From positions 1 to 64,000 of the forward strand of contig NZ_BAYD01000006.1 in NCBI RefSeq assembly GCF_000685075.1: 64,000 nt of DNA, given 5' to 3'. The position numbers and the translations under genes are program-made. The stretch is from Paraburkholderia oxyphila NBRC 105797 (GTDB lineage Bacteria; Pseudomonadota; Gammaproteobacteria; Burkholderiales; Burkholderiaceae). Positions 45,969 through 55,332 of this stretch are shown here, piece by piece. Position 1 is the first letter of the stretch. Each line of letters starts with the position of its first letter. The notes beneath the pieces were generated by a model, which saw only the letters and a program-made list of their open reading frames with translations, made no database searches and was not told the origin of the DNA.

Positions 45969-46187
45969 ATGCCAATCGTACATATATCACTTGTCGAAGG
46001 GCGGGACGACGAGGCAGTCAAGGCATGTGTCAAGGCTGTCGCCCGAACCGTGCACGAGACGCTCGGCGCACCGTTGGAGACGATTCGCGTCTACGCGACA
46101 TCCGTGCCTGCAATGCACTGGGCTGTTGGTGAGCAAACCAAGGATGAGCTAGCGGCCGCGCGGCACAACCAGTCCCGGGAGCAATGA
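45969..46187 (+). CDS. 4-oxalocrotonate tautomerase family protein (72 aa)
   Basis: Small tautomerase with Pro immediately after the initiating Met (MPIVHISLVEGR), the catalytic proline of the family, and an Arg region IRVYATSVP. Converts an enol such as 2-hydroxymuconate to 4-oxalocrotonate in the likely pathway. Its end overlaps the hydratase start. A second tautomerase is at 47765. Confidence 0.85.
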   Translation: MPIVHISLVEGRDDEAVKACVKAVARTVHETLGAPLETIRVYATSVPAMHWAVGEQTKDELAAARHNQSREQ

Positions 46188-46993
46188 GAATGATGCCGCA
46201 GCAAATCGAAAAGGCAGCTATGGCGCTGGCCGAGGCGGCCCGTACGGGCAAATACATTGCGCCGTTACGTGAGACATACGAGCAGATGTCCGTTGAGGAC
46301 GCGTATGCGATTCAACGGATGAACACCGAAAGGCGCGTTGCTGAGGGCAGACGCATCGTCGGATGCAAGATTGGGCTGACTTCGGTTGCAGTGCAGAAGC
46401 AGCTCGGTGTGGATCAGCCCGACTTTGGCGTGCTTTTCGACGACATGGGATATGGCGATGGCGAGCCCATCCCGGCGTCGATACTTTCGCAGCCGAAGGT
46501 CGAAGCTGAGGTCGCGTTCGTGCTCGGCCGCGATATCAAGGTAGCTAGTCCAGGACTACAGGATGTTCTTCGTGCGGTCGAATATGCCCTACCCGCGCTT
46601 GAGATCGTGGGTAGCCGGATTGAAAACTGGAACATTCGTATCACGGACACGATTGCCGACAACGCATCTTCATCGCACTACATACTCGGGACAACGCCTC
46701 GCCAACTCTCTGAGTTCGATCTGCGCATGTGCGGCATGGTGATGGAACGTCGCGGAGACCCCGTATCGGTCGGAGCAGGGGCAGCATGCCTCGGCAATCC
46801 TCTGAATGCGGTGGTGTGGCTCGCAAGAAAGATGGCCGCGCTCGGCACTCCGCTGTCGGCAGGTGACCTCGTCCTTTCCGGTGCACTCGGACCCATGGTT
46901 GCTGTGGCGCCAGGCGACATCTTTGAGGCGCGCATTAACGGTCTCGGTTCCGTGCGGGCAGTGTTCGAATCCAGTTCAAGCGAGGTGAGTTGA
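46184..46993 (+). CDS. 2-keto-4-pentenoate hydratase (MhpD/DmpE family)
   Basis: 269 residues of the fumarylacetoacetate-hydrolase-like hydratase/decarboxylase family: VGCKIGLTSVAVQKQLGVDQP, PKVEAEVAFVLGRDI, IADNASSSHYILG. Adds water to 2-oxopent-4-enoate to give 4-hydroxy-2-oxovalerate. Coupled at both ends (overlap with the tautomerase, TGATG overlap with the next gene). The following paralogous gene is taken as the decarboxylase by comparison with DmpH/XylI. Confidence 0.82.
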   Translation: MRMMPQQIEKAAMALAEAARTGKYIAPLRETYEQMSVEDAYAIQRMNTERRVAEGRRIVGCKIGLTSVAVQKQLGVDQPDFGVLFDDMGYGDGEPIPASILSQPKVEAEVAFVLGRDIKVASPGLQDVLRAVEYALPALEIVGSRIENWNIRITDTIADNASSSHYILGTTPRQLSEFDLRMCGMVMERRGDPVSVGAGAACLGNPLNAVVWLARKMAALGTPLSAGDLVLSGALGPMVAVAPGDIFEARINGLGSVRAVFESSSSEVS

Positions 46994-47760
46994 TGAGCAA
47001 CCTGAACGACTACGCGACGTTGCTCGACGACGCAGCGAGGGAAGTGAGAGAAGTCGGCCAGTTCGATCCTACGGGGCGACTCTCGCTGGCCGATGCGTAC
47101 GAGATCCAGTCCCTCTCCATTAAGCGGCGTGTTGGTCGCGGTGAGCGGCGCGTCGGTGTGAAGATGGGCTTCACCAGTCGGGCGAAGATGGTGCAGATGG
47201 GATTGTCCGATGTGATCTGGGGTCGCCTGACCGACGGTATGCAGATTGAAGATGGTGCCTCAACCAGTTTCGCGCGCTTCGTCCATCCCCGGGTTGAGCC
47301 AGAAATTGCGTTCGTCCTCAAGCGCCCGCTCGAAGGCAACGTTACAGGGCCACAGGCGCTTGCTGCTGTTGAGGCGATCGCGCCTGCACTCGAGATCATT
47401 GATTCGCGCTACAAGGAGTTCAAGTTCTCTTTGCCCGAGGTCATTGCAGACAATGCGTCGTCGAGCGGATTTGTCGTGGGCGCATGGCAGAGCCCGACGA
47501 TCGACTTCTCAAACCTCGGCCTGACGCTGAACATCGACGGGCGGGTTGTCCAGGTCGGCTCGACCGCAGCATTGCTCGGCCACCCGCTGCGCTCGCTGGT
47601 TGCCGCTGCGCGATTGTCTGCGCTAGCTGGTGAGCCGTTGCAGGCCGGATGGATCGTGATGGCGGGTGGAGCGACACCTGCGGAATGGATCAAGCCCGGT
47701 CAATACGTCTCGCTCGACATGGAGCGAATGGGCACTACTGGTTTTCACGTGCAGGAGTGA
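46993..47760 (+). CDS. 4-oxalocrotonate decarboxylase (DmpH/XylI family)
   Basis: 255 residues, same superfamily as its neighbour: VGVKMGFTSRAKMVQMGL, HPRVEPEIAFVLKRPL, IADNASSSGFVVG. DmpH/XylI forms a complex with the hydratase (DmpE/XylJ) so that unstable 2-hydroxypenta-2,4-dienoate is passed on. ATG 46993 overlaps the preceding stop; a TTG three bases earlier is not needed. Assignment of decarboxylase versus hydratase between the two is by family resemblance. Confidence 0.82.
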   Translation: MSNLNDYATLLDDAAREVREVGQFDPTGRLSLADAYEIQSLSIKRRVGRGERRVGVKMGFTSRAKMVQMGLSDVIWGRLTDGMQIEDGASTSFARFVHPRVEPEIAFVLKRPLEGNVTGPQALAAVEAIAPALEIIDSRYKEFKFSLPEVIADNASSSGFVVGAWQSPTIDFSNLGLTLNIDGRVVQVGSTAALLGHPLRSLVAAARLSALAGEPLQAGWIVMAGGATPAEWIKPGQYVSLDMERMGTTGFHVQE

Positions 47761-47764
47761 CGCC

Positions 47765-47983
47765 ATGCCCATTGCGCTGATCAAGATCCTTGAGGGCAGA
47801 GGTATCGAAAAGAAGCGACGACTGATCGAAAGCGTATCGCGCGCGATGGCCGAATCTCTCGATATGCCGATTGATGGCGTACGTGTACTGGTGGACGAGG
47901 TCCCGCCCGATTGTTGGGGGCGCGGAGGGAAAACGGTTGCGGATCGAGTTGTAGAGGGAAGCGCCACGCTTCCAAAAGGTTGA
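47765..47983 (+). CDS. Second 4-oxalocrotonate tautomerase-like protein (72 aa)
   Basis: Starts MPIALIKILEGRGIEKKRRL with catalytic Pro after Met; the Arg-rich start of helix 1 is like XylH. It carries an unusual Cys/Trp segment near the end (PPDCWGRGGKT). Two different tautomerases in one operon could act on different geometric forms or on different steps. Confidence 0.83.
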   Translation: MPIALIKILEGRGIEKKRRLIESVSRAMAESLDMPIDGVRVLVDEVPPDCWGRGGKTVADRVVEGSATLPKG

Positions 47984-48004
47984 CCGCAGAAAGAGGAGCT
48001 GGGA

Positions 48005-48964
48005 ATGGGTGACAGGGTGAAGGTAGCTATCATCGGGCCGGGGAATATCGGTACGGACCTGATGATTAAGGTGATGCGCAACAGCACCAACTTGGAAATG
48101 GGCGCGATGGTGGGCGTCGATCCGAAGTCAGATGGCCTTGCACGCGCGCAGCGCATGGGCGTCGCAACGACGGCGGAAGGCATTGATGGCCTGCTCAAGC
48201 TCGAAGTGTTCAAGGATATCGATATCGTCTTTGATGCGACGTCGGCAGGTGCGCATCGTCGGCATAACGAGGTCTTGCAGGCAAACGGAATTCAGGTAAT
48301 CGATTTGACCCCGGCAGCGATTGGTCCGTACGTCATTCCGTCCATCAATCTCGAGGCTGAAAATGCACCCAACATGAACATGGTGACGTGCGGCGGACAG
48401 GCCACCATCCCAATGGTCGCTGCAGTTTCCCAGGTCGCCAAAGTTCACTACGCGGAAATTGTGGCCTCGATCAGCAGCAAATCTGCAGGCCCGGGCACGC
48501 GCGCAAACATCGACGAATTTACCGAAACGACGCGGAGTGCAATTGAGCAACTGGGTGGCGCCACTCGCGGAAAGGCCATCATCATCCTGAATCCCGCCGA
48601 GCCGCCGCTCATCATGCGGGATACGGTCTTCGTCCTGTCCGATCTCGTCGATACCGACAAAGTCGAGGAAAGCATCGCGCGCATGGTGGCGAGCGTGCAG
48701 GCTTACGTGCCTGGCTACCGACTCAAACAGAAAGTTCAGTTCGACGTTATCCCGCCCGAAAAGCCGCTCAACGTACCGGGCATCGGCCCCCAGCATGGAC
48801 TGAAAACGTCGGTCTATCTCGAGGTGGAAGGCGCGGCACATTATCTGCCCTCGTACGCGGGCAATCTCGACATCATGACCTCGGCGGCGTTGGCGTGTGC
48901 AGACATGATGGCGAAACGGCGGATCGCGGCTGGTATCGCGCGTGGGCACAAGGAGGCCGCATAA
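48005..48964 (+). CDS. Acetaldehyde dehydrogenase (acylating), DmpF/BphJ/MhpF family
   Basis: 319 residues with an N-terminal NAD-binding motif ([14 protein letters not shown]), the catalytic Cys in [16 protein letters not shown], and the [14 protein letters not shown] stretch. Oxidises acetaldehyde from the aldolase to acetyl-CoA; normally complexed with the aldolase, and the two genes overlap (ATAATG). AGAGGAGC precedes the ATG. Confidence 0.92.
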   Translation: MGDRVKVAIIGPGNIGTDLMIKVMRNSTNLEMGAMVGVDPKSDGLARAQRMGVATTAEGIDGLLKLEVFKDIDIVFDATSAGAHRRHNEVLQANGIQVIDLTPAAIGPYVIPSINLEAENAPNMNMVTCGGQATIPMVAAVSQVAKVHYAEIVASISSKSAGPGTRANIDEFTETTRSAIEQLGGATRGKAIIILNPAEPPLIMRDTVFVLSDLVDTDKVEESIARMVASVQAYVPGYRLKQKVQFDVIPPEKPLNVPGIGPQHGLKTSVYLEVEGAAHYLPSYAGNLDIMTSAALACADMMAKRRIAAGIARGHKEAA

Positions 48965-50028
48965 TGAATTTCGCAGACAAAAAGCTGTACATTTCCGATG
49001 TCACGTTGCGTGACGGTAGTCACGCCGTGCGTCACCAGTACGGAATTGACCATGTGAAGGCAATTGCGTGTGCCTTGGATCAGGCGGGTGTCGATAGCAT
49101 CGAAGTCGCTCATGGCGACGGTATCGAAGGATCGAGTTTCAACTACGGCTTTGGCGCGCATACCGACGTCGAGTGGATCGAAGCCGCGGCCGCAAGCGTG
49201 AAGAACGCCCGGATCGCAACGCTCCTGATCCCTGGTATTGGCACGATCCACGATCTGCGCAACGCGTTCGATGCTGGTGCAAGCGTAGTGCGGATTGCGA
49301 CGCATTGCACGGAAGCAGACGTCTCGCGTCAGCACCTCGAGTATGCACGTGAAATTGGCATGGATGCCGTCGGGTTCCTGATGATGAGCCACATGACAAC
49401 TCCGCAGAAGCTCGCGGAACAGGCAAAGCTGATGGAAAGCTATGGTGCGAGCTGTGTGTATGTGGTTGACTCCGGCGGCGCCCTCGGAATGAACGATATA
49501 CGTGAGCGCTTCCGTGCGTTCAAGGACGTCCTGAAGTCCGAGACGCAAACGGGAATCCACGCGCACCATAACCTGAGCCTCGGTGTGGCGAATTCGATTG
49601 TTGCGGTCGAAGAGGGCTGCGACCGGATTGATGCCAGTCTCGCGGGGATGGGTGCGGGTGCAGGAAACGCGCCGTTGGAGGTATTCATCGCCGCAGCCGA
49701 ACGCCAGGGATGGCACCATGGCTGCGATCTTTACCGGCTCATGGACACGGCGGACGATATTGTCCGGCCTCTTCAGGACCGGCCCGTGCGGGTCGATCGG
49801 GAGACCCTCGCACTCGGCTACGCTGGCGTCTATTCGAGCTTCCTGCGGCACGCGGAACTTGCGGCTAGCAAGTACGGGCTCAAGACCGTGGATATTCTCG
49901 TTGAGCTCGGCCGCCGTAAGATGGTCGGCGGCCAGGAAGACATGATCGTCGACGTTGCACTCGATTTGCTTAAGGGCAAGGCGCACGATGAGCAGCATGC
50001 CGAGCCAGTGATGAGCGAGGCAGGTTGA
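48964..50028 (+). CDS. 4-hydroxy-2-oxovalerate aldolase, DmpG/MhpE family
   Basis: 354 residues, HMG-like TIM barrel: [38 protein letters not shown], and the metal ligands in [11 protein letters not shown]. Splits 4-hydroxy-2-oxovalerate to pyruvate and acetaldehyde. Start ATG 48964 overlaps the stop of the dehydrogenase. The following TIM-barrel gene starts two bases after its stop, so the operon continues. Confidence 0.92.
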   Translation: MNFADKKLYISDVTLRDGSHAVRHQYGIDHVKAIACALDQAGVDSIEVAHGDGIEGSSFNYGFGAHTDVEWIEAAAASVKNARIATLLIPGIGTIHDLRNAFDAGASVVRIATHCTEADVSRQHLEYAREIGMDAVGFLMMSHMTTPQKLAEQAKLMESYGASCVYVVDSGGALGMNDIRERFRAFKDVLKSETQTGIHAHHNLSLGVANSIVAVEEGCDRIDASLAGMGAGAGNAPLEVFIAAAERQGWHHGCDLYRLMDTADDIVRPLQDRPVRVDRETLALGYAGVYSSFLRHAELAASKYGLKTVDILVELGRRKMVGGQEDMIVDVALDLLKGKAHDEQHAEPVMSEAG

Positions 50029-50029
50029 C

Positions 50030-50845
50030 ATGTCGCGCCGCTATTCACTCGCGCCACTGACCGCAATCGAACTGGCGCCGCCTGAACTAGTCGAAGCAGC
50101 GCAGCGCACCGGCTACGACGCAGTTGGATTGCGTCTGAGCCCCTTCCGGGCTGGGGAGCTGCAGCATCCGATGTTCGGGGACGCCCCTATGCTGCGCGAA
50201 ACGGAAGCCAGGTTGCGGGATACAGGACTGTCAGTCCTCGATATTGAGGTCCTGTTTCTGACCGGGCAGCGAGACATTCAAGAATTCAAGCCCGTGTTCG
50301 AGACGGCCGCCCGGCTCGGCGCGCGGCACGCATTGACGCTGATCGATATTCCTGATGTTGCGCATGCGTCTGCCCGTTTCGCCGAACTGTGCGAACTCGC
50401 AGCGCCGTTCGGACTGACGTGTTCCCTCGAGTTTGCGGCATGGCTGGGGGTGGGTACTGTTCAGTCGGCACTTCAGGTCGTCCAGACAGCGGGTCAGACG
50501 AACGGCGCCGTCCTGCTTGATCCATTTCACCTGTTCCGCAGCGGAGGCAGTGTTTCTGATATCGCCGGCGTTCCGACACATCTTCTTCCCTATGCACAGT
50601 TCTGTGACGCCAGCAGCGCCGCGCCTGCGACGTTAGCGGCGATCTCTGAGGAAGCACGCTTCGACCGCAAGCTGCCAGGTGAAGGGGGGTTGCCGCTAGC
50701 CGATTTCGTCAACGCGTTGCCTGCGGATATCCCATTGGGGCTCGAGGTCCCCAACCGGATACTTGCGGCCAGTATCGGACTGGATGAGCGTTTGCGTCGG
50801 ACGCTGAATGCAGCAAAAGCCGTTGTCGGGCCGCTACGGAACTGA
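50030..50845 (+). CDS. Sugar phosphate isomerase/epimerase-like TIM barrel (paralogue 1)
   Basis: 271 residues of the xylose-isomerase-like TIM-barrel family, which includes Hyi, IolE and 3-dehydroshikimate dehydratase. Candidate metal ligands: Glu in CSLEFAAW, Asp and His in LLDPFHLFRSGG, Glu in LGLEVPN. A KLPGEGGLPL motif is shared with paralogues at 56073 and 59322. In this operon it may act upstream of ring cleavage, for example in aromatising a cyclic intermediate; the reaction is unknown. Confidence 0.75.
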   Translation: MSRRYSLAPLTAIELAPPELVEAAQRTGYDAVGLRLSPFRAGELQHPMFGDAPMLRETEARLRDTGLSVLDIEVLFLTGQRDIQEFKPVFETAARLGARHALTLIDIPDVAHASARFAELCELAAPFGLTCSLEFAAWLGVGTVQSALQVVQTAGQTNGAVLLDPFHLFRSGGSVSDIAGVPTHLLPYAQFCDASSAAPATLAAISEEARFDRKLPGEGGLPLADFVNALPADIPLGLEVPNRILAASIGLDERLRRTLNAAKAVVGPLRN

Positions 50846-50868
50846 ACTCACATTTTTAAGGAATGGCA

Positions 50869-51303
50869 ATGAAGGTTCTCATGCTTCATGGCATCAATCA
50901 CAACATGTTCGGCAAGCGTGATCCGGTTCAATACGGAACGGTCACACTTGCCGAAATTGATGCGGAGCTTCAATTCCTGGGAAAAGAACTGGGCATACAG
51001 GTCGATTCGTTCCAGACGAATAGCGAAGCGGCCATGTGCGAGCGCATTCATCGTGCATTCGAAGATCATGACGATGCCGTGCTGATCAACGCAGGTGCAT
51101 GGACACACTACAGCTACGGGATTCGGGATGCGCTCGCTATCCTTACTTGTCCCGTCGTCGAATTGCACATGTCGAACATACATGCGAGGGAGCCATTCCG
51201 GCATCACTCCGTATTCGCCGATGTTGTCAGAGGGCAGATCTGCGGTTTTGGGGTACAGAGCTATCTTCTGGCTCTACGTGCGGCAGTCGCCGAGATCAAA
51301 TAA
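50869..51303 (+). CDS. Type II 3-dehydroquinate dehydratase-like protein (divergent)
   Basis: 144 residues of AroQ fold from ATG 50869, with AAGGA six bases before. The dehydroquinase residues are at their places: Asn (GINHN), Arg (GKRDP), Tyr (VQYG), Asn (LINAGAWTHYS), His in THYS, and His in LHMSNIHAREPFRHHS. The first loop HGINHNMFGKRDPVQYG replaces the classical NGPNLNLLGxREPxxYG. It may therefore act on a different cyclic acid than the housekeeping enzyme. A more classical copy is at 62437. Confidence 0.8.
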   Translation: MKVLMLHGINHNMFGKRDPVQYGTVTLAEIDAELQFLGKELGIQVDSFQTNSEAAMCERIHRAFEDHDDAVLINAGAWTHYSYGIRDALAILTCPVVELHMSNIHAREPFRHHSVFADVVRGQICGFGVQSYLLALRAAVAEIK

Positions 51304-51641
51304 GACGGATCTACGCAGCAATTGATCTCAGTTGCTGGTCGATTAGTTCAAGCATACTGAATTCGCTTCGCGCGATTAACCGAAAGTTATAGGTTAGAGG
51401 TATTTCGGCATACGACAAGGGCAGCGTTTGTCTTTAGCATCTGCTCAAGTGCTTTCTGGCCGTTCGGGACTAGAGGCTGGTTTGATTTGCAAAATCGCGA
51501 GTGCGTTGTAACTGAAGAGGCGGCACTATCTGTCAAAAAATCGATGAGATATTTCAAATAGAGCGTAATTTTTAATTCGCATAACTAAATTAATTATTAA
51601 GAAATTTAACATGGCTATCGAGCCTTCAGGAGGAGATCGAA
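51304..51641. other. AT-rich intergenic region before porin gene
   Basis: About 340 bases, distinctly AT-rich from 51530 on (TTAATTATTAAGAAATTT). It must hold the promoter of the porin gene and its leader; no clear -35/-10 pair was fixed. An AGGAGG site precedes the porin ATG. Confidence 0.45.
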
Positions 51642-52817
51642 ATGAAGAAGTGTCTAACGTTCGCGTCGCTGATGCTGGCAGTACCCTGCGCTTACGCCCA
51701 AAGTAGCGTTACGCTGTATGGCATTCTCGATGAAGGCGTGATGTTTGTAAATAACGTGGGCGGCTCGACTGGCGGCAAGCGCGTCTCGCTTGATTCGACG
51801 AATGGCATCAACGGCAGCCGGTGGGGCATGACGGGCAAGGAAGATCTCGGCGGTGGCCTCCGGGCCATCTTCACGTTGGAAGGTGGCATCAACCTCAACA
51901 ACGGTCAGATGGCTCAAGGCAACACTTTCTTCGGCCGTCAGGCGTTCGTCGGGTTGAGTCACAATACGCTTGGAAGTCTCACGCTCGGTCGCCAGTACGA
52001 CATGATCACGTACTTCCTGCAGCCCTTCACTTCGCAAGGGTCTCAGGCCGGCTCAACCGCGTTTCAGCACCCGGGCGATATCGACAACACGGGCAACTCG
52101 GTGCGCGTGAACAATGCAATCCGCTATATGAGCGGCAACTATGCGGGTGTCACGTTCGGCGGCGAATACAGTGTGGGCGGGCAGGCGGGTAACGTCACCG
52201 GCAACAGCGGATACTCGGTCGGCGCCAACTACGCGATGGGCCCGTTGAGCCTGGGCGCGGCTTACGCCTATTTCAAGAACCCGACGTCTGCGACTGCAGG
52301 GTCAGGATTTTTCACTGACAATGCGAACGGATCGAATTTCTTGGCGAACTCGCTGAACCGAGGCTACATCAGTGCGTCTGCGTGGCAGGTGGTGGGCGCT
52401 GGCGCGGGCTACACCATCGGTTCCCTTTCGCTGACCGCGGCATGGAGCAACATCCAGTACGCTGGTCTTGGCGGGACCTTCGCCGACTCGATGGCGCGTT
52501 TCAACAATTACGACTTTACCGCACGCTACATGGCAACCCCGTCGCTGGCGCTTGCTGCGTCCTACGACTATCTGAATGGTGCGGGTGTCGCTTTGGCAAA
52601 CGGAAAGACGGTCGGCAACCAGCACTACAACCAGATTGCTGTCCTGGGCGACTATTTCTTGTCCAAGCGCACCGACGTGTACATGGAGGGTGCCTGGCAG
52701 CGTGCTTCGGGTACGTCCTCGACGGGCACCGCAGCGGTAGCCGACATCGGCAACCTCGGCGACTCCGCGAACAATCACCAATTCGTTGTTCGTTTGGCTT
52801 TGCGCCACAAGTTCTAA
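51642..52817 (+). CDS. Outer-membrane porin, OmpC/Gram-negative porin family (copy 1)
   Basis: 391-residue trimeric porin of the Burkholderia type. It has a signal peptide (MKKCLTFASLMLAVPCAYA, cleavage before QSSVTLYG), the porin start SSVTLYGILDEGV, repeated Gly/Asn-rich strands, and the terminal LRHKF ending in Phe as required for assembly. A close copy begins at 63110. It lies after the ring-cleavage operon and may be the uptake pore for its substrate. Confidence 0.92.
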   Translation: MKKCLTFASLMLAVPCAYAQSSVTLYGILDEGVMFVNNVGGSTGGKRVSLDSTNGINGSRWGMTGKEDLGGGLRAIFTLEGGINLNNGQMAQGNTFFGRQAFVGLSHNTLGSLTLGRQYDMITYFLQPFTSQGSQAGSTAFQHPGDIDNTGNSVRVNNAIRYMSGNYAGVTFGGEYSVGGQAGNVTGNSGYSVGANYAMGPLSLGAAYAYFKNPTSATAGSGFFTDNANGSNFLANSLNRGYISASAWQVVGAGAGYTIGSLSLTAAWSNIQYAGLGGTFADSMARFNNYDFTARYMATPSLALAASYDYLNGAGVALANGKTVGNQHYNQIAVLGDYFLSKRTDVYMEGAWQRASGTSSTGTAAVADIGNLGDSANNHQFVVRLALRHKF

Positions 52818-52830
52818 CAGAAGTCCGCCA

Positions 52831-52867
52831 GTGGGGACCGCGTCAGTTGCAACTGGCCGGTCCCCAC
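52831..52867. terminator. bidirectional terminator-like hairpin between porin and LysR genes
   Basis: GTGGGGACCG (52831-52840) pairs with CGGTCCCCAC (52858-52867) around an inner palindrome CAGTTGCAACTG. It sits between two convergent genes. It lacks a strong T-run. Confidence 0.6.
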
Positions 52868-52876
52868 GTTCTAGCT

Positions 52877-53773
52877 TCAAGTGATTTGCCGCTTGAGGAT
52901 GTGAGCCTGTTTGCGTGTGGCGTCCATCAGCAATGACGCATTGCGAGAGGGCGGTACGAATTTCGAATAGACAAAAGTCGATACGAACTCCAGTTCTTCG
53001 ACAAGTGGTCGGACGTCGACATCGGCACGCGCGGCAGAGAATTCGTCGATAATCGCGAGCCCCAGCCCCCCATTCACAAGCGCGAGCGCCTGCTCTGCCC
53101 GGGTGATATCCACGACCGACGTCAATTCCACATTCGCTTGCTGGCATGCACGCGCAATCATGGTTCCGCTCGGAATGTCACGTCGATACAGGATCATCCT
53201 CTCGTCTGCAAGATCAGCCAAGGAAATCGCCTTTTTGCGCGACAGTTGATGGCGACGCGGCATCACACAAACCATTCTTCCACGCAGGAATGGTACCGAT
53301 TCTAGGTGCTCATGTTCGATCGGGAACGCCGACATCGCAATGTCAACAGTCTTGCTCAGAACCTCCTGCGGCATGTCTCTCATTAACGATGTATGCCAGT
53401 CGATGCTTAGCCCTGGCAACTGCTTCTTCAACGCGAGGATTGCTGGCGCGACCACTGACGTAGCGAGCACGTCGCTGCATGAAACACGCAGCAGACTCGT
53501 CGGTCCGAGCGCAAGGGCACGCGCGAATTCGTCGACACGCAACGCAGCCTGATAGACCTGTTCGACCTCGCGAAAGAGTGCGTGTGCTTCGTCGGTGGGG
53601 ACCAGCCGGCTCTTCGTCCGTTCAAATAGCCGCAGCCCCAACGTCGTTTCCATGTGGGACACGAGTTTGCTGACGGCGGGCTGGGTGACGAACAGCATCT
53701 TTGCGGCTGCATTGATCGAGCCGGTGAGCATCACAGCGCGAAATACTTCCATCTGCCTGAGTTTGAAGCGCAT
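52877..53773 (-). CDS. LysR-family regulator
   Basis: 298 residues from ATG 53773. HTH region INAAAKMLFVTQPAVSKLVSHME, then a typical effector domain. It is divergent from the MFS-SDR-TIM barrel operon with a LysR box between them (53792-53806). It likely controls that operon; the inducer is unknown. Confidence 0.88.
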   Translation of the reverse strand: MRFKLRQMEVFRAVMLTGSINAAAKMLFVTQPAVSKLVSHMETTLGLRLFERTKSRLVPTDEAHALFREVEQVYQAALRVDEFARALALGPTSLLRVSCSDVLATSVVAPAILALKKQLPGLSIDWHTSLMRDMPQEVLSKTVDIAMSAFPIEHEHLESVPFLRGRMVCVMPRRHQLSRKKAISLADLADERMILYRRDIPSGTMIARACQQANVELTSVVDITRAEQALALVNGGLGLAIIDEFSAARADVDVRPLVEELEFVSTFVYSKFVPPSRNASLLMDATRKQAHILKRQIT

Positions 53774-53791
53774 CGGTGTCAACGCCGGCTA

Positions 53792-53806
53792 ATAACCTGA
53801 GGCTAT
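53792..53806. promoter_or_regulatory. LysR-type box upstream of the LysR gene and MFS operon
   Basis: ATAACC-TGA-GGCTAT has one mismatch between its arms and the T-N11-A core, 19 bases before the regulator start codon. It suits autorepression. Confidence 0.5.
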
Positions 53807-53986
53807 AGCTTACCGTAGTTCCGGCATAGCACAAGGCGCGAGGACTTCCCTACTATTGGTTACGGGACAGGGGCGAGCTGCCGTCCCGATTCAAGGATGT
53901 TTTGTGGAACAGCGTCCGGCGAGATTGTGCAATGCAGCAGGCCGGCGCAAAAAGATGGCACATAGCCAGAAAAATCTGGAGACACG

Positions 53987-55318
53987 ATGAACCCGATGAC
54001 TCACTCCCCGGCCGCGCATCCCCGCGCCGCGGCAACCACCCGACGCTCCCGCGCGCGATTCGGCATTCTCGCGCTGCTCGTTGTTGGGACGATGATTAAC
54101 TATCTGGACCGCAGTGTCGCTGGCATCGCCGCGCCGAGCATGAGCCACGATCTAGGGCTGACACCTGCGCTGCTTGGCGTCATCTTTTCCGCATTTTCGT
54201 GGACCTATACGGCGTCCCAGATTCCCGGAGGCGTGCTGCTCGACCGCATCGGAACAAAATGGACCTACTTCTTCGCGCTCACCCTGTGGTCGCTCTTTAC
54301 AGGACTGCAGGGTCTTGCGCTGGGCTTTGCGTCACTGCTGGTCATGCGCCTGCTGATTGGCATCTTCGAAGCGCCTTGCTTCCCCACGAATAGTCGTGTC
54401 GTTGCGATATGGTTCCCCCAAAGCGAGCGGGCGCGAGCCACCGGAATCTACACGTTTGCCGAATATATCGGTCTCGCATTCCTCAGCCCCTTGCTCTTTT
54501 GGCTCGAGCACCGGTATGGATGGCGTGCGCTGTTCGGGATTGTGGGGACCGTCGGCGTGCTATTTGGAGTCGTGTGGGCCCTGAGTTTCCGTGAGCCCCA
54601 TCAATCGAAGCGTGCCAATCAGGCTGAACTCGACTACATCGCCGGTGGCGGCGGCGTGGTGGACGGTAGCAAGCAACACACGCATTTCCGGTGGTCTTAT
54701 GTTGGTGCACTCCTGAAGCGCCGCAGCATGGCCGGTATCTGCCTCGGGCAGTTCGCATGCAACTCGACCAACGTGTTCTTCCTGACTTGGTTTCCTACCT
54801 ATCTCGCGACCGAGCGCCACATGCCGTGGCTGAAAGTCGGCGTCGTTGCAGTGCTGCCGTTCATTGCAGCGTCTGTCGGCACACTGGCGGGCGGATGGAT
54901 CTCGGACGCGCTACTGAGCCGTGGCGTGTCGCTGAACTGGTCGCGAAAACTCCCCGTCATTTTCGGTCTGCTTGCAGCGTCGACGATCGTCTTGGCTAAC
55001 TACGTGGATTCCACTACGGCCGTGATTGCCATCCTCTGCTGCGCCTACTTCGCGCAAGGCATGTCGGCGCTCGCCTGGATGATCGTTTCAGACATAGCAC
55101 CGAAGGGTCTCCTCGGCTTGAGCGGCGGGATATTCAATCTGTTTGCCAACGCCGCAGGGATAGTTACGCCGCTGGTGATTGGCCTGATCGTCAATGCCAC
55201 GGGTTCATTTGTCTATGCTCTCGCTTTCATTTCCGCAGTGACCTTGATTGGCGCGCTCTCCTACATCTTTATCGTCGGCGACATCAAGCGCATCGAATTC
55301 GACGAACCTATTGCTTAA
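53987..55318 (+). CDS. MFS transporter, anion:cation symporter type (GudP/GarP-like)
   Basis: 443-residue 12-helix transporter with the ACS-family NYLDRSVAGIAAPSMSHDLG signature and LDRIGTKWTYF loop. Likely imports an acidic sugar or cyclic acid such as a quinate-like compound. First gene of an operon with an SDR (15 bases downstream) and TIM barrel. Start ATG 53987; ATG 53996 is possible. Confidence 0.87.
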   Translation: MNPMTHSPAAHPRAAATTRRSRARFGILALLVVGTMINYLDRSVAGIAAPSMSHDLGLTPALLGVIFSAFSWTYTASQIPGGVLLDRIGTKWTYFFALTLWSLFTGLQGLALGFASLLVMRLLIGIFEAPCFPTNSRVVAIWFPQSERARATGIYTFAEYIGLAFLSPLLFWLEHRYGWRALFGIVGTVGVLFGVVWALSFREPHQSKRANQAELDYIAGGGGVVDGSKQHTHFRWSYVGALLKRRSMAGICLGQFACNSTNVFFLTWFPTYLATERHMPWLKVGVVAVLPFIAASVGTLAGGWISDALLSRGVSLNWSRKLPVIFGLLAASTIVLANYVDSTTAVIAILCCAYFAQGMSALAWMIVSDIAPKGLLGLSGGIFNLFANAAGIVTPLVIGLIVNATGSFVYALAFISAVTLIGALSYIFIVGDIKRIEFDEPIA

Positions 55319-55332
55319 CGAAGGGACATAGC

